64,000 nt of DNA from Radicibacter daui. GTDB lineage: Bacteria; Pseudomonadota; Alphaproteobacteria; Radicibacterales; Radicibacteraceae. A program made the position numbers and the translations under genes. Positions 1 through 11,635 of the stretch are shown piece after piece; within the stretch, counting starts at the first letter, position 1, and each line of letters begins with the position of its first letter. The stretch lies in the NCBI GenBank assembly GCA_030657355.1, contig CP131056.1:1009001-1073000 (forward strand), written 5' to 3'. Under the pieces are notes generated by a model. It was not told the origin of the DNA and did no database searches. It saw only the letters and a list, made by a program, of their open reading frames with translations.

Positions 1-277
1 CCGCCCACTGGGTGAGCACAGCGTCCAGCTCGGCTGCCGCCAGTGCTTCCACCGTCGGCCAGCGGTCGAGGAAGCGCTGGTAATAGGGGCCGACGGTCAC
101 CACCGTCGTCTGCTGCAGCATGATCTCCGACAGCCACACCCGGTAAGGATCGGCCAGCTCTCCCGGATTGGCGCGCCAGGGCAGCCGCCGGTGATGGCGG
201 TCATACCAGGCGAGCAGGTCGTCCGGGTTGGCCGGCGGCAGGGCCGGAAGGGCGGGGGCGGGTACAGGGTCAAGCAT
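1..277 (-). CDS. mutY: A/G-specific adenine glycosylase MutY, N-terminal part (cut by window edge)
   Basis: The reverse strand from the ATG at 277 encodes about 92 residues that run off the left edge. The visible part has the MutY hallmark segments: [12 protein letters not shown] near residue 25, then [17 protein letters not shown], then [11 protein letters not shown]. The family removes adenine mispaired with 8-oxoguanine and belongs to the HhH-GPD/Fe-S glycosylases; the HhH motif, catalytic Asp and Fe-S cluster lie outside the window. It is transcribed divergently from the DUF721 gene with about 65 bp between starts. The mutY / DUF721 / DsbA / smc neighbourhood is common in alphaproteobacteria and supports the call. 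Confidence 0.9.
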   Translation of the reverse strand, partial: MLDPVPAPALPALPPANPDDLLAWYDRHHRRLPWRANPGELADPYRVWLSEIMLQQTTVVTVGPYYQRFLDRWPTVEALAAAELDAVLTQWA

Positions 278-342
278 CGTTCCTGCCGGTATAGGATAGC
301 GGCGTTTGCGCCGCCATAGGCACCGGTCTAGAATCGCTTGCG

Positions 343-876
343 ATGAAGGACGGGACGATGGCAGCGGAAGACGACAAGCAGAAGATACGGGTGCTGGAGC
401 GGCGCGAGGCAAGCACTTATGGCCTGACCGCCGTTGCCACCATCGTGCCCAAGGCGACGAAGAAGGCCCTTGGCACCAAGGGGCTTGCCTTCGGTGCCCT
501 GGCGCTCGACTGGGCGGCGATTGCCGGCCCCGATCTCGGCGCCCGCACGCTGCCGGAAAAGTTCGCCTTTCCCAAAGGCCAGCGTCGCGACGCCACGCTC
601 ACTGTCCGTGCCGGCAGTGCAGCCGCGCTTGAAGTGCAACATATGCAAAGCGTGCTGCTGGAGCGCATCAACACCCATTTCGGTTACAGCGCCGTTGCCC
701 GCATCAAGATCATCCAGGCCCCGCTGCCGGCAACCAAACGCAAGACGGTGCGCAGCAAGCCGGTAGGCCCTGCCCGGCTGGAAGGGATCGCCGCTGCCGT
801 GGCCGGCATCGAGGATGAGACCCTGCGCGAAAACCTGCGCCGTCTGGGAGAGGCGATTGCCGCCGAGCGCGGTTGA
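343..876 (+). CDS. DUF721 family protein (DciA-like)
   Basis: This 177-aa protein carries a DUF721 domain at about residues 15-125, with a conserved W-x-x-I-x-G-P-type segment ([19 protein letters not shown]) and a beta-rich stretch ending in [23 protein letters not shown]721 includes DciA, the ancestral loader of the replicative helicase DnaB in bacteria lacking DnaC, so a replication-initiation role is possible but not shown here. The tail after residue 125 is basic, then acidic/helical. The ATG at 358 (MAAEDDK) has a better Shine-Dalgarno (AAGGA, 8 nt away) than the ATG at 343, so the true protein may be 172 aa. It lies between mutY (divergent) and the DsbA-like gene. Confidence 0.8.
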   Translation: MKDGTMAAEDDKQKIRVLERREASTYGLTAVATIVPKATKKALGTKGLAFGALALDWAAIAGPDLGARTLPEKFAFPKGQRRDATLTVRAGSAAALEVQHMQSVLLERINTHFGYSAVARIKIIQAPLPATKRKTVRSKPVGPARLEGIAAAVAGIEDETLRENLRRLGEAIAAERG

Positions 877-1030
877 CGCGCCGGCGCGGCTTCAAACCTT
901 CGTGATCGGGCCGACGTTCGGGCCGTTCATTTGCCCCAATCACATGCTCTTGTCTGGACAGGACCCTCGCAAGGCCGTTTAAGTCGCATTTGCAGGGAAC
1001 ACGACAGTTGCAGGGTCACTCCGGGAACCG

Positions 1031-1741
1031 ATGAATATGATCAAGACATCCATGCGCCCCTCCGTGGGCTCCCTTATGGGCCCCATGAATCGGCGCTCTT
1101 TCGTGGTGGCCGCTGTCGGCGTCACCGCCGCCCTTGGCCTGCCGGCCTTTGCCCGTGCCGACGATCCCGCTCCCGCCACCCCCGCACCGACCGGTGTTGA
1201 CGAGGCCGGCATCGATCTTGGCAAGGCTGCTGCGCCGCGTGTGCTCGGCAAGGCTGACGCCAAGGTCACCATCATCGAATACGCGTCCCTTACCTGCCCG
1301 CATTGCGCCGATTTTGCCGTTCACATCCTTCCCGATGTGAAGAAGGAGTTCATCGATACCGGCCGCGCCAGGCTGGAATATCGCGATTACCCGCTCGATG
1401 GCCTTGCCCTGCGCGCAGCCATGATGGCACGCCTTACCGAAGGCGAGCGTTATTTCCAGCTGGTCGAGATGCTGTTTTCCACCCAGGGCCAGTGGGCCCG
1501 GGCGAAGGATCCGCTCTCCGCGCTCAGCAATATCGGCAAGCTTGCCGGCATCGATGCCAAGCTCATCGACAAGGCGCTGTCGGACGAAAAGCTCAGCGAC
1601 ATCGTCCTGCAGTCCCGCATGGAAGGTGAGAAGACCTGGGGTGTCGATGCCACGCCGACCTTCTTTGTCGGCACGCGCAAGATCTCCGGTGCCCAGCCGA
1701 TCGAAGAATTCCGCAAGGCGATCGAAGCAGAGGGCGCTTGA
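1031..1741 (+). CDS. Exported DsbA-family thiol:disulfide oxidoreductase
   Basis: This 236-aa protein has an N-terminal export signal, MNRRSFVVAAVGVTAALG ending AFARA; the NRRSFV core looks like a twin-arginine signal. A thioredoxin-fold DsbA domain follows. The active site is CPHC, preceded by YASLT, and the cis-proline loop reads DATPTFFVG. The family oxidises or isomerises protein thiols in the periplasm. The ATG at 1085 (MNRRS) would place the signal at the very N-terminus and is an equally plausible start. The gene is sandwiched between dciA-like and smc, as in many alphaproteobacteria, without obvious functional coupling. A stable hairpin follows it. Confidence 0.9.
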   Translation: MNMIKTSMRPSVGSLMGPMNRRSFVVAAVGVTAALGLPAFARADDPAPATPAPTGVDEAGIDLGKAAAPRVLGKADAKVTIIEYASLTCPHCADFAVHILPDVKKEFIDTGRARLEYRDYPLDGLALRAAMMARLTEGERYFQLVEMLFSTQGQWARAKDPLSALSNIGKLAGIDAKLIDKALSDEKLSDIVLQSRMEGEKTWGVDATPTFFVGTRKISGAQPIEEFRKAIEAEGA

Positions 1742-1750
1742 CGCCCTGAC

Positions 1751-1795
1751 GTTCAGAGGCGAGACCTTGAAGTTCCAAGATCTCGCCTCCTGAAC
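1751..1795 (+). other. Hairpin between the dsbA-like gene and smc
   Basis: The arms GTTCAG-AGGCGAGA and TCTCGCCT-C-CTGAAC pair over 14 bp with one bulged C. The loop can form a further CTTG/CAAG stem. No T-tract follows, so it is not a classical terminator. It ends 15 nt before the TTG start of smc, where a ribosome binding site would be expected, and could affect smc translation or separate the two messages. Confidence 0.5.
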
Positions 1796-1810
1796 GATCC
1801 GTAACCCACC

Positions 1811-5269
<3,459 letters not shown>

Positions 5270-5277
5270 GGCGCCAT

Positions 5278-5322
5278 AGCAGGGTTTCTCCGGGTCCCGC
5301 GAGGCCCTGCTTTCGTTCAAGA
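5278..5322 (+). terminator. Weak candidate terminator after smc
   Basis: The arms AGCAGGG (5278-5284) and CCCTGCT (5305-5311) can pair, with extra internal pairing. An interrupted T-rich stretch (TTCGTTCAAGATTTTCG) follows. The T-tract is imperfect, so this is a low-confidence terminator separating smc from the ATP synthase operon. Confidence 0.4.
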
Positions 5323-5376
5323 TTTTCGTTTGTTTTCGGCCTGTTTTTCACCCCGTCAAGGGGGGTGCCATGCGCC

Positions 5377-5405
5377 TTGACACCGCAGGGACGCATCCGT
5401 ATGGT
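5377..5405 (+). promoter_or_regulatory. Sigma-70-type promoter for the F0 operon
   Basis: TTGACA at 5377-5382 is followed by a 17-nt spacer and TATGGT at 5400-5405, close to the sigma-70/RpoD consensus. It lies about 105 bp upstream of atpI on the same strand, between the smc end and the atp genes, so it is the likely start of the atpI-B-E-F'-F transcript. Confidence 0.6.
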
Positions 5406-5509
5406 CCACGCGCTTCGCTGAGGCGGCGGCTGTTCCGCTTCTTTGGAGTGAGGTCCCGTGCGTATGTTTCGGCATATGCCCAAAGCGCGGTAAATTTTGA
5501 AGGTTTGCC

Positions 5510-5908
5510 ATGCCTGAAGAGGACATCACACCGAAGGCGCAAGGGGCAGAGGGGGAGGCTGCTCAGAGGTCGTCGGATGACGATCTCGATGCCCGAATCC
5601 GCGCTGCCAGCGCAAAGCACATTCCGGAGTCAGCTTCAAAAGAAGCGGGCTCACCGTCTTCCGGCGGCATCGGCATGGGTTTTCGCATTGGCGTAGAGGT
5701 TGTTTCGGCGCTTGTCGTCGGCACGCTCATCGGCCTGGCGCTTGATCGCTGGCTGGGAACGGCGCCCTGGTTTGTGATCCTGTTTTTCCTTATGGGGTCC
5801 GGCGCGGGCGTGATGAATGTGTACCGGATCGTCAACGGTCTGGGGTACTCGGTGGGGTTGCGGGCGTCCGGGAGCAAGGGCGACGGCAGCGACGAGAACA
5901 AGATGTGA
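5510..5908 (+). CDS. atpI: ATP synthase accessory protein AtpI
   Basis: This 132-aa protein starts with a polar, disordered stretch (residues 1-55). Two transmembrane helices follow, around GVEVVSALVVGTLIGLALDRWLG and PWFVILFFLMGSGAGVMNVYR. The second ends in the G-x-G-x-x-N-x-Y-R signature of the AtpI/AtpZ family. AtpI helps assemble the c-ring and may carry Mg2+ or Ca2+. A GAAGG Shine-Dalgarno lies 6 nt before the ATG. It is the first gene of the F0 operon, as usual in alphaproteobacteria where F0 and F1 genes are separated. Confidence 0.92.
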   Translation: MPEEDITPKAQGAEGEAAQRSSDDDLDARIRAASAKHIPESASKEAGSPSSGGIGMGFRIGVEVVSALVVGTLIGLALDRWLGTAPWFVILFFLMGSGAGVMNVYRIVNGLGYSVGLRASGSKGDGSDENKM

Positions 5909-5970
5909 AGCCGCCCTTCCGGCCGTCCGGGCCGGGGCAGGGCACAGTCAGCAATGTTGGGGGATAGTCC

Positions 5971-6708
5971 GTGGCCGGTCCCATTGAACAGTTTGAGATC
6001 GTTCCCCTGGTCAAGCTTCCGCTTGGCCTCGACTACACCAATTCCGCGCTGTGGATGACGCTCGCGGTCGTGGGCTCCTTCGCCGTCATGCTGCTTGGCA
6101 TGCGCGGGGCGAAGACGGTGCCCGGCCGTTTCCAGTCCGTTTCCGAGCTGCTTTACGAATTTATCGCCGGAATGGTCCGAGACCATGCCGGACACAAGGC
6201 CACGCCCTATTTTCCGTTTGTCTTCAGCGTGTTCATTTTCGTGCTGTTCGGCAACGCGCTGGGCATGATCCCGTGGGCCTTCACCTTCACCAGCCACATC
6301 ATCGTGACCTTCACGCTGGCGGCGATGGTGTTCATCTTCGTGACCCTGCTTGGCATCTACAAGCACGGGCTCCACTTCTTCTCCCTCTTCCTTCCGGAAG
6401 GCGCGCCGCTTGCGCTGGCGCCGATCATCGTGCCGATCGAGATCATCAGCTATCTCTCGCGCCCGGTCAGCCTCTCCATCCGACTGTTTGCCAACATGAT
6501 GGCCGGCCACACCATGATGAAGGTGTTCGCCGGGTTCTCGGTGTCGCTTGGCGCGGCGCTGGGTGTGGCGGGTTATACCGTGGGTATCCTGCCGATCATC
6601 ATCAATGTGGGTCTTGTGGGCTTCGAGTTTCTCGTCGCCTTCCTGCAGGCCTACGTGTTCACCATTCTGACCTGCCTCTACATCCGTGACGCTCTCGAGC
6701 TTCACTGA
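5971..6708 (+). CDS. atpB: F0F1 ATP synthase subunit a
   Basis: This 245-aa membrane protein forms the proton half-channels of F0. The essential stator arginine is R171 in the conserved block ISYLSRPVSLSIRLFANMMAGH. Further hallmarks are the FGNALGMIPWAFTFTSH segment and the C-terminal FLVAFLQAYVFTILTCLYI helix. The start is GTG, preceded by GGGGGA at good spacing, and the protein begins MAGPIEQFEI, as in relatives. The downstream order atpE-atpF'-atpF matches the standard alphaproteobacterial F0 operon. Confidence 0.97.
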   Translation: MAGPIEQFEIVPLVKLPLGLDYTNSALWMTLAVVGSFAVMLLGMRGAKTVPGRFQSVSELLYEFIAGMVRDHAGHKATPYFPFVFSVFIFVLFGNALGMIPWAFTFTSHIIVTFTLAAMVFIFVTLLGIYKHGLHFFSLFLPEGAPLALAPIIVPIEIISYLSRPVSLSIRLFANMMAGHTMMKVFAGFSVSLGAALGVAGYTVGILPIIINVGLVGFEFLVAFLQAYVFTILTCLYIRDALELH

Positions 6709-6800
6709 CCCCGTAAGGCGGCCATCGGAAAAAACCAGTACCCTTTTTCCCATCAACTGAAGTCTGTTTTATTACTTCGAGCCAGAGAGGAAGCTCAGTC

Positions 6801-7025
6801 ATGGAAGCTGAAGCCGCCAAGTACATCGGTGCCGGTCTTGCCGTTTTCGCGCTGTTCGGCGTCGGCCTCGGTATCGGCAACATCTTCTCCAACCTGATCC
6901 AGGCCATCGCCCGTAACCCGGCGGTGCAGCCGAAGGTCTTCCCGATCGGCATTCTCGGCTTCGCTCTGACCGAAGCCGTCGCGCTCTTCGCGCTGCTGAT
7001 CGCCTTCCTGATCCTGTTCGCCTGA
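6801..7025 (+). CDS. atpE: F0F1 ATP synthase subunit c
   Basis: This 74-aa two-helix proteolipid forms the c-ring. The polar loop ARNP is at residues 37-40, and the proton-carrying carboxylate is E58 in [15 protein letters not shown]. An AGAGAGGAAG-type ribosome binding site precedes the ATG. The following 184-bp gap contains three palindromes that may raise the amount of atpE message relative to the genes downstream, consistent with the high copy number of subunit c. Confidence 0.97.
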   Translation: MEAEAAKYIGAGLAVFALFGVGLGIGNIFSNLIQAIARNPAVQPKVFPIGILGFALTEAVALFALLIAFLILFA

Positions 7026-7031
7026 GGCCGG

Positions 7032-7172
7032 CGAACCCTTAAAACAGGGTTCGGGTTTATCGTGCCGGTGGCATGGGGTCTTCCGCCTTCCGGAAGGCAG
7101 CCGTCCGCCGGCTCGGTATTGCTGGGGATAGGGTCATCGCCTGTGCCGGTCTGCTCTCCCGATCGGGAGAGC
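7032..7172 (+). promoter_or_regulatory. Three palindromes in the atpE-atpF' gap
   Basis: Three inverted repeats follow one another. CGAACCC (7032-7038) pairs with GGGTTCG (7047-7053). GCCTTCCGGAAGGC at 7085-7098 is fully palindromic. A perfect 20-bp palindrome, GCTCTCCCGA joined to TCGGGAGAGC, occupies 7153-7172. The first could act as a partial terminator or 3'-end stabiliser after atpE; the last is close to the start of atpF' and may be a processing or protein-binding site. The role is inferred. Confidence 0.5.
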
Positions 7173-7209
7173 CGTCCGGTTCAGTGTGAGGCCCGGAGGA
7201 ACGCGGATC

Positions 7210-7806
7210 ATGACGGAACATCTCAAAGCCTTTTTCCGTCCGCATTTCGCCGTGCTGATGGTTGCGCTTCTGGCCCTGCCGGGTCAGGCGTTCGCCGAAG
7301 GTGGTGAAGAGGGCGGCCTGCCGCAGCTCAACACTCATACCTACGGCACCCAGATTTTCTGGGGTCTCGTGCTCTTCGTGGTGCTCTACCTGCTGATGTC
7401 GCGGGTGGCCTTGCCGCGCGTGGGCGAGGTACTGGAAGAACGCAGCAAGCGGATCACCGGCGATCTCGAGCGTGCGCAGCAGCTGCGTGCCGAGACCGAG
7501 GCGCTGGTTGTCTATTACGAAGAAGGCCTCGCCAAGGCCCGTGCCCATGCCGGTCAGGTTATCTCCGGTGTGAACCACGAGCTCTCCGCTGCCACCAATC
7601 ATCGTCTCGATGAAGTGGGCAAGGCGCTGGCCAAGAAGATCGAAACGGCTGAAAAGCGCATTGCCAAGGCCCAGGCCGAAGCGATGGGCGAGGTCCGCAA
7701 CGTCGCTGTCGACGTGGCTGCCACCGTGCTCGACAAGCTGGTCGGTATCTCCGACCGCGAACAGGTCACCTCTGCGGTTGACCGCGTGATGGGAGAGCGT
7801 GCGTGA
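7210..7806 (+). CDS. F0F1 ATP synthase subunit b' (peripheral stalk)
   Basis: This protein of about 198 aa starts with a hydrophobic leader (FAVLMVALLALPGQAFAEG). A membrane anchor follows (GTQIFWGLVLFVVLYLLMSRVALPRVGEVLEER), then a long alpha-helical stalk rich in A, E and K. This layout is the b' type found next to a second b gene in alphaproteobacteria and phototrophs. The ATG at 7210 is chosen because GGAGGA lies 9 nt upstream; an in-frame GTG at 7186 lies before that Shine-Dalgarno. The stop overlaps the atpF start as TGATG, so translation is coupled. Confidence 0.93.
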   Translation: MTEHLKAFFRPHFAVLMVALLALPGQAFAEGGEEGGLPQLNTHTYGTQIFWGLVLFVVLYLLMSRVALPRVGEVLEERSKRITGDLERAQQLRAETEALVVYYEEGLAKARAHAGQVISGVNHELSAATNHRLDEVGKALAKKIETAEKRIAKAQAEAMGEVRNVAVDVAATVLDKLVGISDREQVTSAVDRVMGERA

Positions 7807-8297
7807 TGGCCGAGTGGATCCAGGACGCCCATTTCTGGTACTTCGTCGCCTTCGCCATCTTCGTCGTGCTGGTGTGGAAGAAGGTTGCGACCGTCGTTCC
7901 GCAGATGCTCGATTCGCGTGCCGAAGCCATCCGCAAGGAACTGGACGAGGCTGCTGCCCTGCGTGAGGAGGCTCAGGCCCGTCTCGCGGAAATCCAGCAG
8001 AAGAGCAATGAGGCCGAGCGTGAAGCCGAGCTGATCGTGGCGCATGCCCGCGAGGAAGCCGAGCGTCTGCGCAAGCGAGTCTCTGCCGAGCTTGAGCTTG
8101 CGGTCCAGCGCCGTGAAGAGCAGGCCCTTGCCAAGATTCACCAGGCCGAGGCTGCTGCTGCCGAGCAGGTGCGCAATGTCGCCGTTGACCTTGCTGTCAA
8201 CGCCGCCACCCGTGTGCTCAGCGAGCACATGAAGGCGGATACCGCCAACGGCCTCATCGACAAGGCAATCAAGGAACTGCCGACCAAGCTTCACTGA
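7806..8297 (+). CDS. atpF: F0F1 ATP synthase subunit b
   Basis: This 163-aa protein has one N-terminal transmembrane helix (FWYFVAFAIFVVLVWKKV) and then the dimerising coiled-coil stalk (RAEAIRKELDEAAALREEAQARL onward) that links the a subunit to F1 delta. The ATG at 7806 overlaps the b' stop by one base; a GTG at 7803 is possible. It is the last gene of the F0 operon, directly followed by a strong terminator. No F1 genes are present in this window. Confidence 0.95.
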   Translation: MAEWIQDAHFWYFVAFAIFVVLVWKKVATVVPQMLDSRAEAIRKELDEAAALREEAQARLAEIQQKSNEAEREAELIVAHAREEAERLRKRVSAELELAVQRREEQALAKIHQAEAAAAEQVRNVAVDLAVNAATRVLSEHMKADTANGLIDKAIKELPTKLH

Positions 8298-8334
8298 ATG
8301 CTGGTCGCTGGTCCTGAACGGTCAGCCTGACGAC

Positions 8335-8376
8335 AAAAAAACCGCCGGTTCCCCTTGGGAGCCGGCGGTTTTTTTT
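8335..8376. terminator. Bidirectional intrinsic terminator between atpF and the lipoprotein gene
   Basis: An A-run at 8335-8341 precedes the stem ACCGCCGG (8341-8348), which pairs with CCGGCGGT (8362-8369). Eight T residues follow. Because A and T runs flank both sides, it can terminate the atp operon and the convergent lipoprotein gene. Confidence 0.92.
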
Positions 8377-8394
8377 GGATCCGGTTATCCGGGA

Positions 8395-8973
8395 TCAGCG
8401 TAGGACTGCGGTCGCCTTGTTGAAGTCCAACTGCTCCGGCGTGAGCTTGAGGCCGATGAGCACACGCAGGTTCTGGCCCTGCTCACGCTTGCCCAGGGGC
8501 AGGCGCTGCTCGATCTGGTCGACCACGCGCTGCTGGCGTCCGCCCTGGTCCACCGTGACCGGGGTAGAGAAATCCTGCTGGGCAATGATGGTGTCATCCG
8601 GCGCCACCACGGCGACGACATAGGGCACCTGAACGGTGTTGGAGGCGGCGTGGGGGCCAAGCTCGCCTTCCAGCGTCAGGTCGACATCCACGGTCAGCCA
8701 CTCCTGCCCGTCATCCTTGTCGTAGGTGCAGGTGCCGGTGTAGTCGATGAGCCGGGCGTGGCTATCGACGTCCGTCAGGTCGCGGCCCGGCCCGGGGGCG
8801 AAATTGGTCATCTCGGTAAGCTGGGCCACGAAGCCCACCTTCGGGCAGGTGAGGCCCTTGTCCGTCACGGTCTGGTTCTGCGCGGCGCAGCCGGCAACAG
8901 CCAGGGTGCTGGCGCCGGCCAGCAGCAGGACGGCGAGCGGACGGCGGACAAAAGCGATGCTGGGCAAACCCAT
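8395..8973 (-). CDS. Lipoprotein of unknown function
   Basis: This 192-aa protein has a lipoprotein signal: basic start, hydrophobic core LAVLLLAGASTLAVAGC, with C29 as the lipidated residue in the box AVAGC. The mature part (CAAQNQTVTDKGLTCPK...) has an Ig-like beta-sandwich feel, with repeated T-V/V-D-V strands and TCTYD. I cannot name a family with certainty. The ATG at 8973 is chosen because GAGAGAAAAGG precedes it and it puts the signal at the N-terminus. It is convergent with the atp operon and divergent from ispH. Confidence 0.75.
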   Translation of the reverse strand: MGLPSIAFVRRPLAVLLLAGASTLAVAGCAAQNQTVTDKGLTCPKVGFVAQLTEMTNFAPGPGRDLTDVDSHARLIDYTGTCTYDKDDGQEWLTVDVDLTLEGELGPHAASNTVQVPYVVAVVAPDDTIIAQQDFSTPVTVDQGGRQQRVVDQIEQRLPLGKREQGQNLRVLIGLKLTPEQLDFNKATAVLR

Positions 8974-9080
8974 GCCTTTTCTCTCAAGCAATGGTGCGAT
9001 AAGTCTGGGCCGGACTGTAGGCGAGCGGCTCGCCCGCCACAAGCGCGCGGCTTGGCCGCGGTAACAGGAAAACTACGCAA

Positions 9081-10037
9081 ATGACCACATCCTCGCGCCC
9101 GGGCCTGACCGTGCTCATGGCCAATCCGCGCGGCTTCTGCGCCGGCGTGGACCGTGCGATCCAGATCGTCGAGCGGGCGCTGGAGAAATATGGCGCTCCG
9201 GTCTATGTGCGCCATGAGATCGTGCATAACCGCTTCGTGGTCGATCAGCTGCGGGGCAAGGGCGCCGTCTTTGTCGACGAGCTGGACGAAATTCCCGATC
9301 CCGAGCGTCCTGTGATCTTCTCGGCCCATGGCGTACCCAAGGCTGTGCCTGAGGATGCCGAAGCGCGGCGCATGTTCTATATCGACGCCACCTGCCCGCT
9401 GGTCTCCAAGGTTCACCGCGAAGCCGAGCAGCATTTTGCCGAGGGCCGCGAGATCCTGCTCATCGGCCATGCCGGCCATCCCGAAGTGATCGGCACTATG
9501 GGTCAGCTTCCGCCGGGTGCGGTCCAGCTGGTCGAGACGGTGGAGGATGCGCGCCGGATCGTGGTCAAGAACCCGGACAATCTCTCCTTCGTGACCCAGA
9601 CCACGCTTTCCATCGACGATACCGCCGGCATCATTGCCGTGCTGCGTGAGCGTTTTCCGGCGATCGCCGTGCCGCGCAAGGAAGATATTTGCTATGCCAC
9701 CACCAACCGGCAGGAAGCGGTCAAGGGAGTTGCCGCGCGCTGCGATCTGGTGCTGGTGCTGGGCGCGCCCAACTCCTCCAACTCCAATCGCCTTGTCGAG
9801 GTCGCCCTGACCGGTGGCGCTGCTGCCGCCCGCCTGGTTCAGCGTGCCGCGGAGATCGACTGGAGCTGGTTTGAGGGGGTTACCACCCTTGGCCTTTCGG
9901 CCGGTGCGTCCGCGCCGGAGGTGCTGGTCGAGGAAGTGATCGATGCCTGCCGCGAGCGTTTCGAGGTGACGGTCGAGACCGTCTCCGATGTACGCGAGAA
10001 TGTCGTCTTCAAGCTGCCGCGGGTGCTGGCCTCGTGA
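9081..10037 (+). CDS. ispH: 4-hydroxy-3-methylbut-2-enyl diphosphate reductase
   Basis: This 318-aa protein catalyses the last step of the MEP isoprenoid pathway, reducing HMBPP to IPP and DMAPP with a [4Fe-4S] cluster. The three cluster cysteines are visible: C20 in [14 protein letters not shown]105 in [11 protein letters not shown] and C204 in [11 protein letters not shown]. Substrate-binding histidines sit in VRHEIVHN and [15 protein letters not shown], and the [12 protein letters not shown] block is present. The length is normal. Its stop overlaps rnhA by 4 bp (GTGA), so the two are translationally coupled, followed by cysQ. Confidence 0.97.
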   Translation: MTTSSRPGLTVLMANPRGFCAGVDRAIQIVERALEKYGAPVYVRHEIVHNRFVVDQLRGKGAVFVDELDEIPDPERPVIFSAHGVPKAVPEDAEARRMFYIDATCPLVSKVHREAEQHFAEGREILLIGHAGHPEVIGTMGQLPPGAVQLVETVEDARRIVVKNPDNLSFVTQTTLSIDDTAGIIAVLRERFPAIAVPRKEDICYATTNRQEAVKGVAARCDLVLVLGAPNSSNSNRLVEVALTGGAAAARLVQRAAEIDWSWFEGVTTLGLSAGASAPEVLVEEVIDACRERFEVTVETVSDVRENVVFKLPRVLAS

Positions 10038-10504
10038 GTTCGCCGGCGGTCGAGATTTTTACCGACGGCGCCTGCAGCGGTAATCCTGGCCCCGGTGGCT
10101 GGGGGGCGATCCTGCGCTGGAAGGGTAATGAGCGCGAGCTCTATGGCGGCGAGGCCGATACCACCAACAACCGCATGGAGCTGATGGCTGCCATCAGCGC
10201 GCTGGAAACCCTGACGCGTCCGATGTCGGTGGAGCTGCATACCGACAGCCAGTATCTGCGCCAGGGCGTCACCCAGTGGATCCATAGCTGGAAACGCCGG
10301 GGCTGGAAGACGGCCGATAACAAGCCGGTCAAGAATGTCGATCTCTGGCAGCGGCTGGAACTGGCGGCCGCCCGGCATCAGGTGAGCTGGCACTGGGTCA
10401 AGGGCCACGACGGCCATGCCGAAAACGAACGCGCCGACGAACTCGCTCGCAAGGGTGTGGCCGATGTGCGTGCCGCCGCGCGCGGCCCGCAGGAGAAAGA
10501 GTGA
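10034..10504 (+). CDS. rnhA: Ribonuclease HI
   Basis: This 156-aa protein cleaves RNA in RNA/DNA hybrids (primer and R-loop removal). The catalytic acidic residues are D11 ([16 protein letters not shown]), E49 (NNRMEL), D71 (HTDSQYL) and D135 (ERADELA), with H125 in the mobile loop [14 protein letters not shown]. The basic handle ([18 protein letters not shown]) is retained. The start codon is GTG inside the end of ispH, and the stop overlaps the cysQ ATG as TGATG. Confidence 0.97.
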   Translation: MSSPAVEIFTDGACSGNPGPGGWGAILRWKGNERELYGGEADTTNNRMELMAAISALETLTRPMSVELHTDSQYLRQGVTQWIHSWKRRGWKTADNKPVKNVDLWQRLELAAARHQVSWHWVKGHDGHAENERADELARKGVADVRAAARGPQEKE

Positions 10505-11355
10505 TGAGCCTTACCCCGAAGTCTCCCTTCAGCCCGGCTGATCTTGAAGCGCTGCTGCCGGAGCTGATCCGTCTGGCGGACGAGGCCGGGGCGGCGATCA
10601 TGGATGTTTATGGCCGGGCCGATCATGGCGTGGTGACCAAGGACGACCAGAGCCCGCTGACCGAGGCCGATATGGCGGCGGACCGCATCCTCTATGCCGG
10701 GCTCAAGGCGCTTACCCCGGATATCCCGGTGATCACGGAGGAGCAGATTGCCTCCGGCCACGAGCCTGACTTCAGCGCCGGAACCTTCTGGCTGGTCGAT
10801 CCGCTGGACGGCACCAAGGAGTTCATCGCCCGACGCGGCGATTTCACCGTCAACATCGCGCTGCTGACCGATTACCGGCCGGTGCTCGGTATTCTCGGCG
10901 TGCCGGCGCGCGGCCAGCTTTACTGGGGCGGGCGCGGCATAGGCGCTTTCCGCCGCGATCAGGAGGGGATCGCCCCCATCGCAGCACGCGATGCCGTGCC
11001 GGAAGCGGGGCTGACGCTGGTTGGCAGCCGCATGCACCGCGACGGGCCGACCCTCGATCACCTGCTGTCCTGCCTGCCGATCGCCGGCCATGTCGCCGTT
11101 GGCAGCGCCGTCAAATTCGCCCGCGTGGCGGAAGGCGCGGCGGATTTCTATCCGCGCTTTTCCCCCACCTGCCTGTGGGACATTGCAGCCGGTCACGCCA
11201 TCGTCGAGGCGGCAGGCGGTGTGATGATGCGGGCCGATGGCGGCACTGTCAGCTACACAAGGCGCAAGGGGCAGGGCACCGAGGCTTTCCTCTCCGACTA
11301 TTTCGTCGCCGCCAGCGCGCCGACGGCAGCAAAGCTGCAGGGTTACCTGTCTTAA
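10504..11355 (+). CDS. cysQ: 3'(2'),5'-bisphosphate nucleotidase CysQ
   Basis: This 283-aa inositol-monophosphatase-fold enzyme removes the 3'-phosphate from PAP, the by-product of sulfate activation. The metal site motifs are ITEEQ and LVDPLDGTKEFIARRGDFTVNIAL; the second conserved block is TCLWDIAAGHAIVEAAGG. The ATG at 10504 overlaps the rnhA stop (TGATG). An intrinsic terminator about 100 bp downstream ends the ispH-rnhA-cysQ unit. Confidence 0.92.
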   Translation: MSLTPKSPFSPADLEALLPELIRLADEAGAAIMDVYGRADHGVVTKDDQSPLTEADMAADRILYAGLKALTPDIPVITEEQIASGHEPDFSAGTFWLVDPLDGTKEFIARRGDFTVNIALLTDYRPVLGILGVPARGQLYWGGRGIGAFRRDQEGIAPIAARDAVPEAGLTLVGSRMHRDGPTLDHLLSCLPIAGHVAVGSAVKFARVAEGAADFYPRFSPTCLWDIAAGHAIVEAAGGVMMRADGGTVSYTRRKGQGTEAFLSDYFVAASAPTAAKLQGYLS

Positions 11356-11458
11356 ACAAAAATTAACGTTGAGCGGGCCTGTAAATCTCTTTCAGACGCG
11401 CTACATGAAAATTATCCACTCGGAACGTTTTCCTGTACCGGGTGGTGCCCATCCTCCT

Positions 11459-11494
11459 GCCCCGGCCAGTCCCCCTCCGGCCGGGGCATTTTTT
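11459..11494 (+). terminator. Intrinsic terminator after cysQ
   Basis: GCCCCGGCC (11459-11467) pairs with GGCCGGGGC (11479-11487), followed by ATTTTTT. It lies in the 280-bp cysQ-azlC gap and ends the ispH-rnhA-cysQ transcript. I see nothing else definite in this gap. Confidence 0.85.
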
Positions 11495-11635
11495 ATCCGC
11501 GATTTGCCCGCCGGCATGGCTGCTCTGTGAGGCGCTGGCTTGCGGGGTGTCCGGCTTTTGCGCTCAGATGGCGGCCTACCCTGTGCACCCTTGTTTCCGG
11601 AGGGCGCGCCCGAAGGCCGGAGCCCCGCCCCTAGC

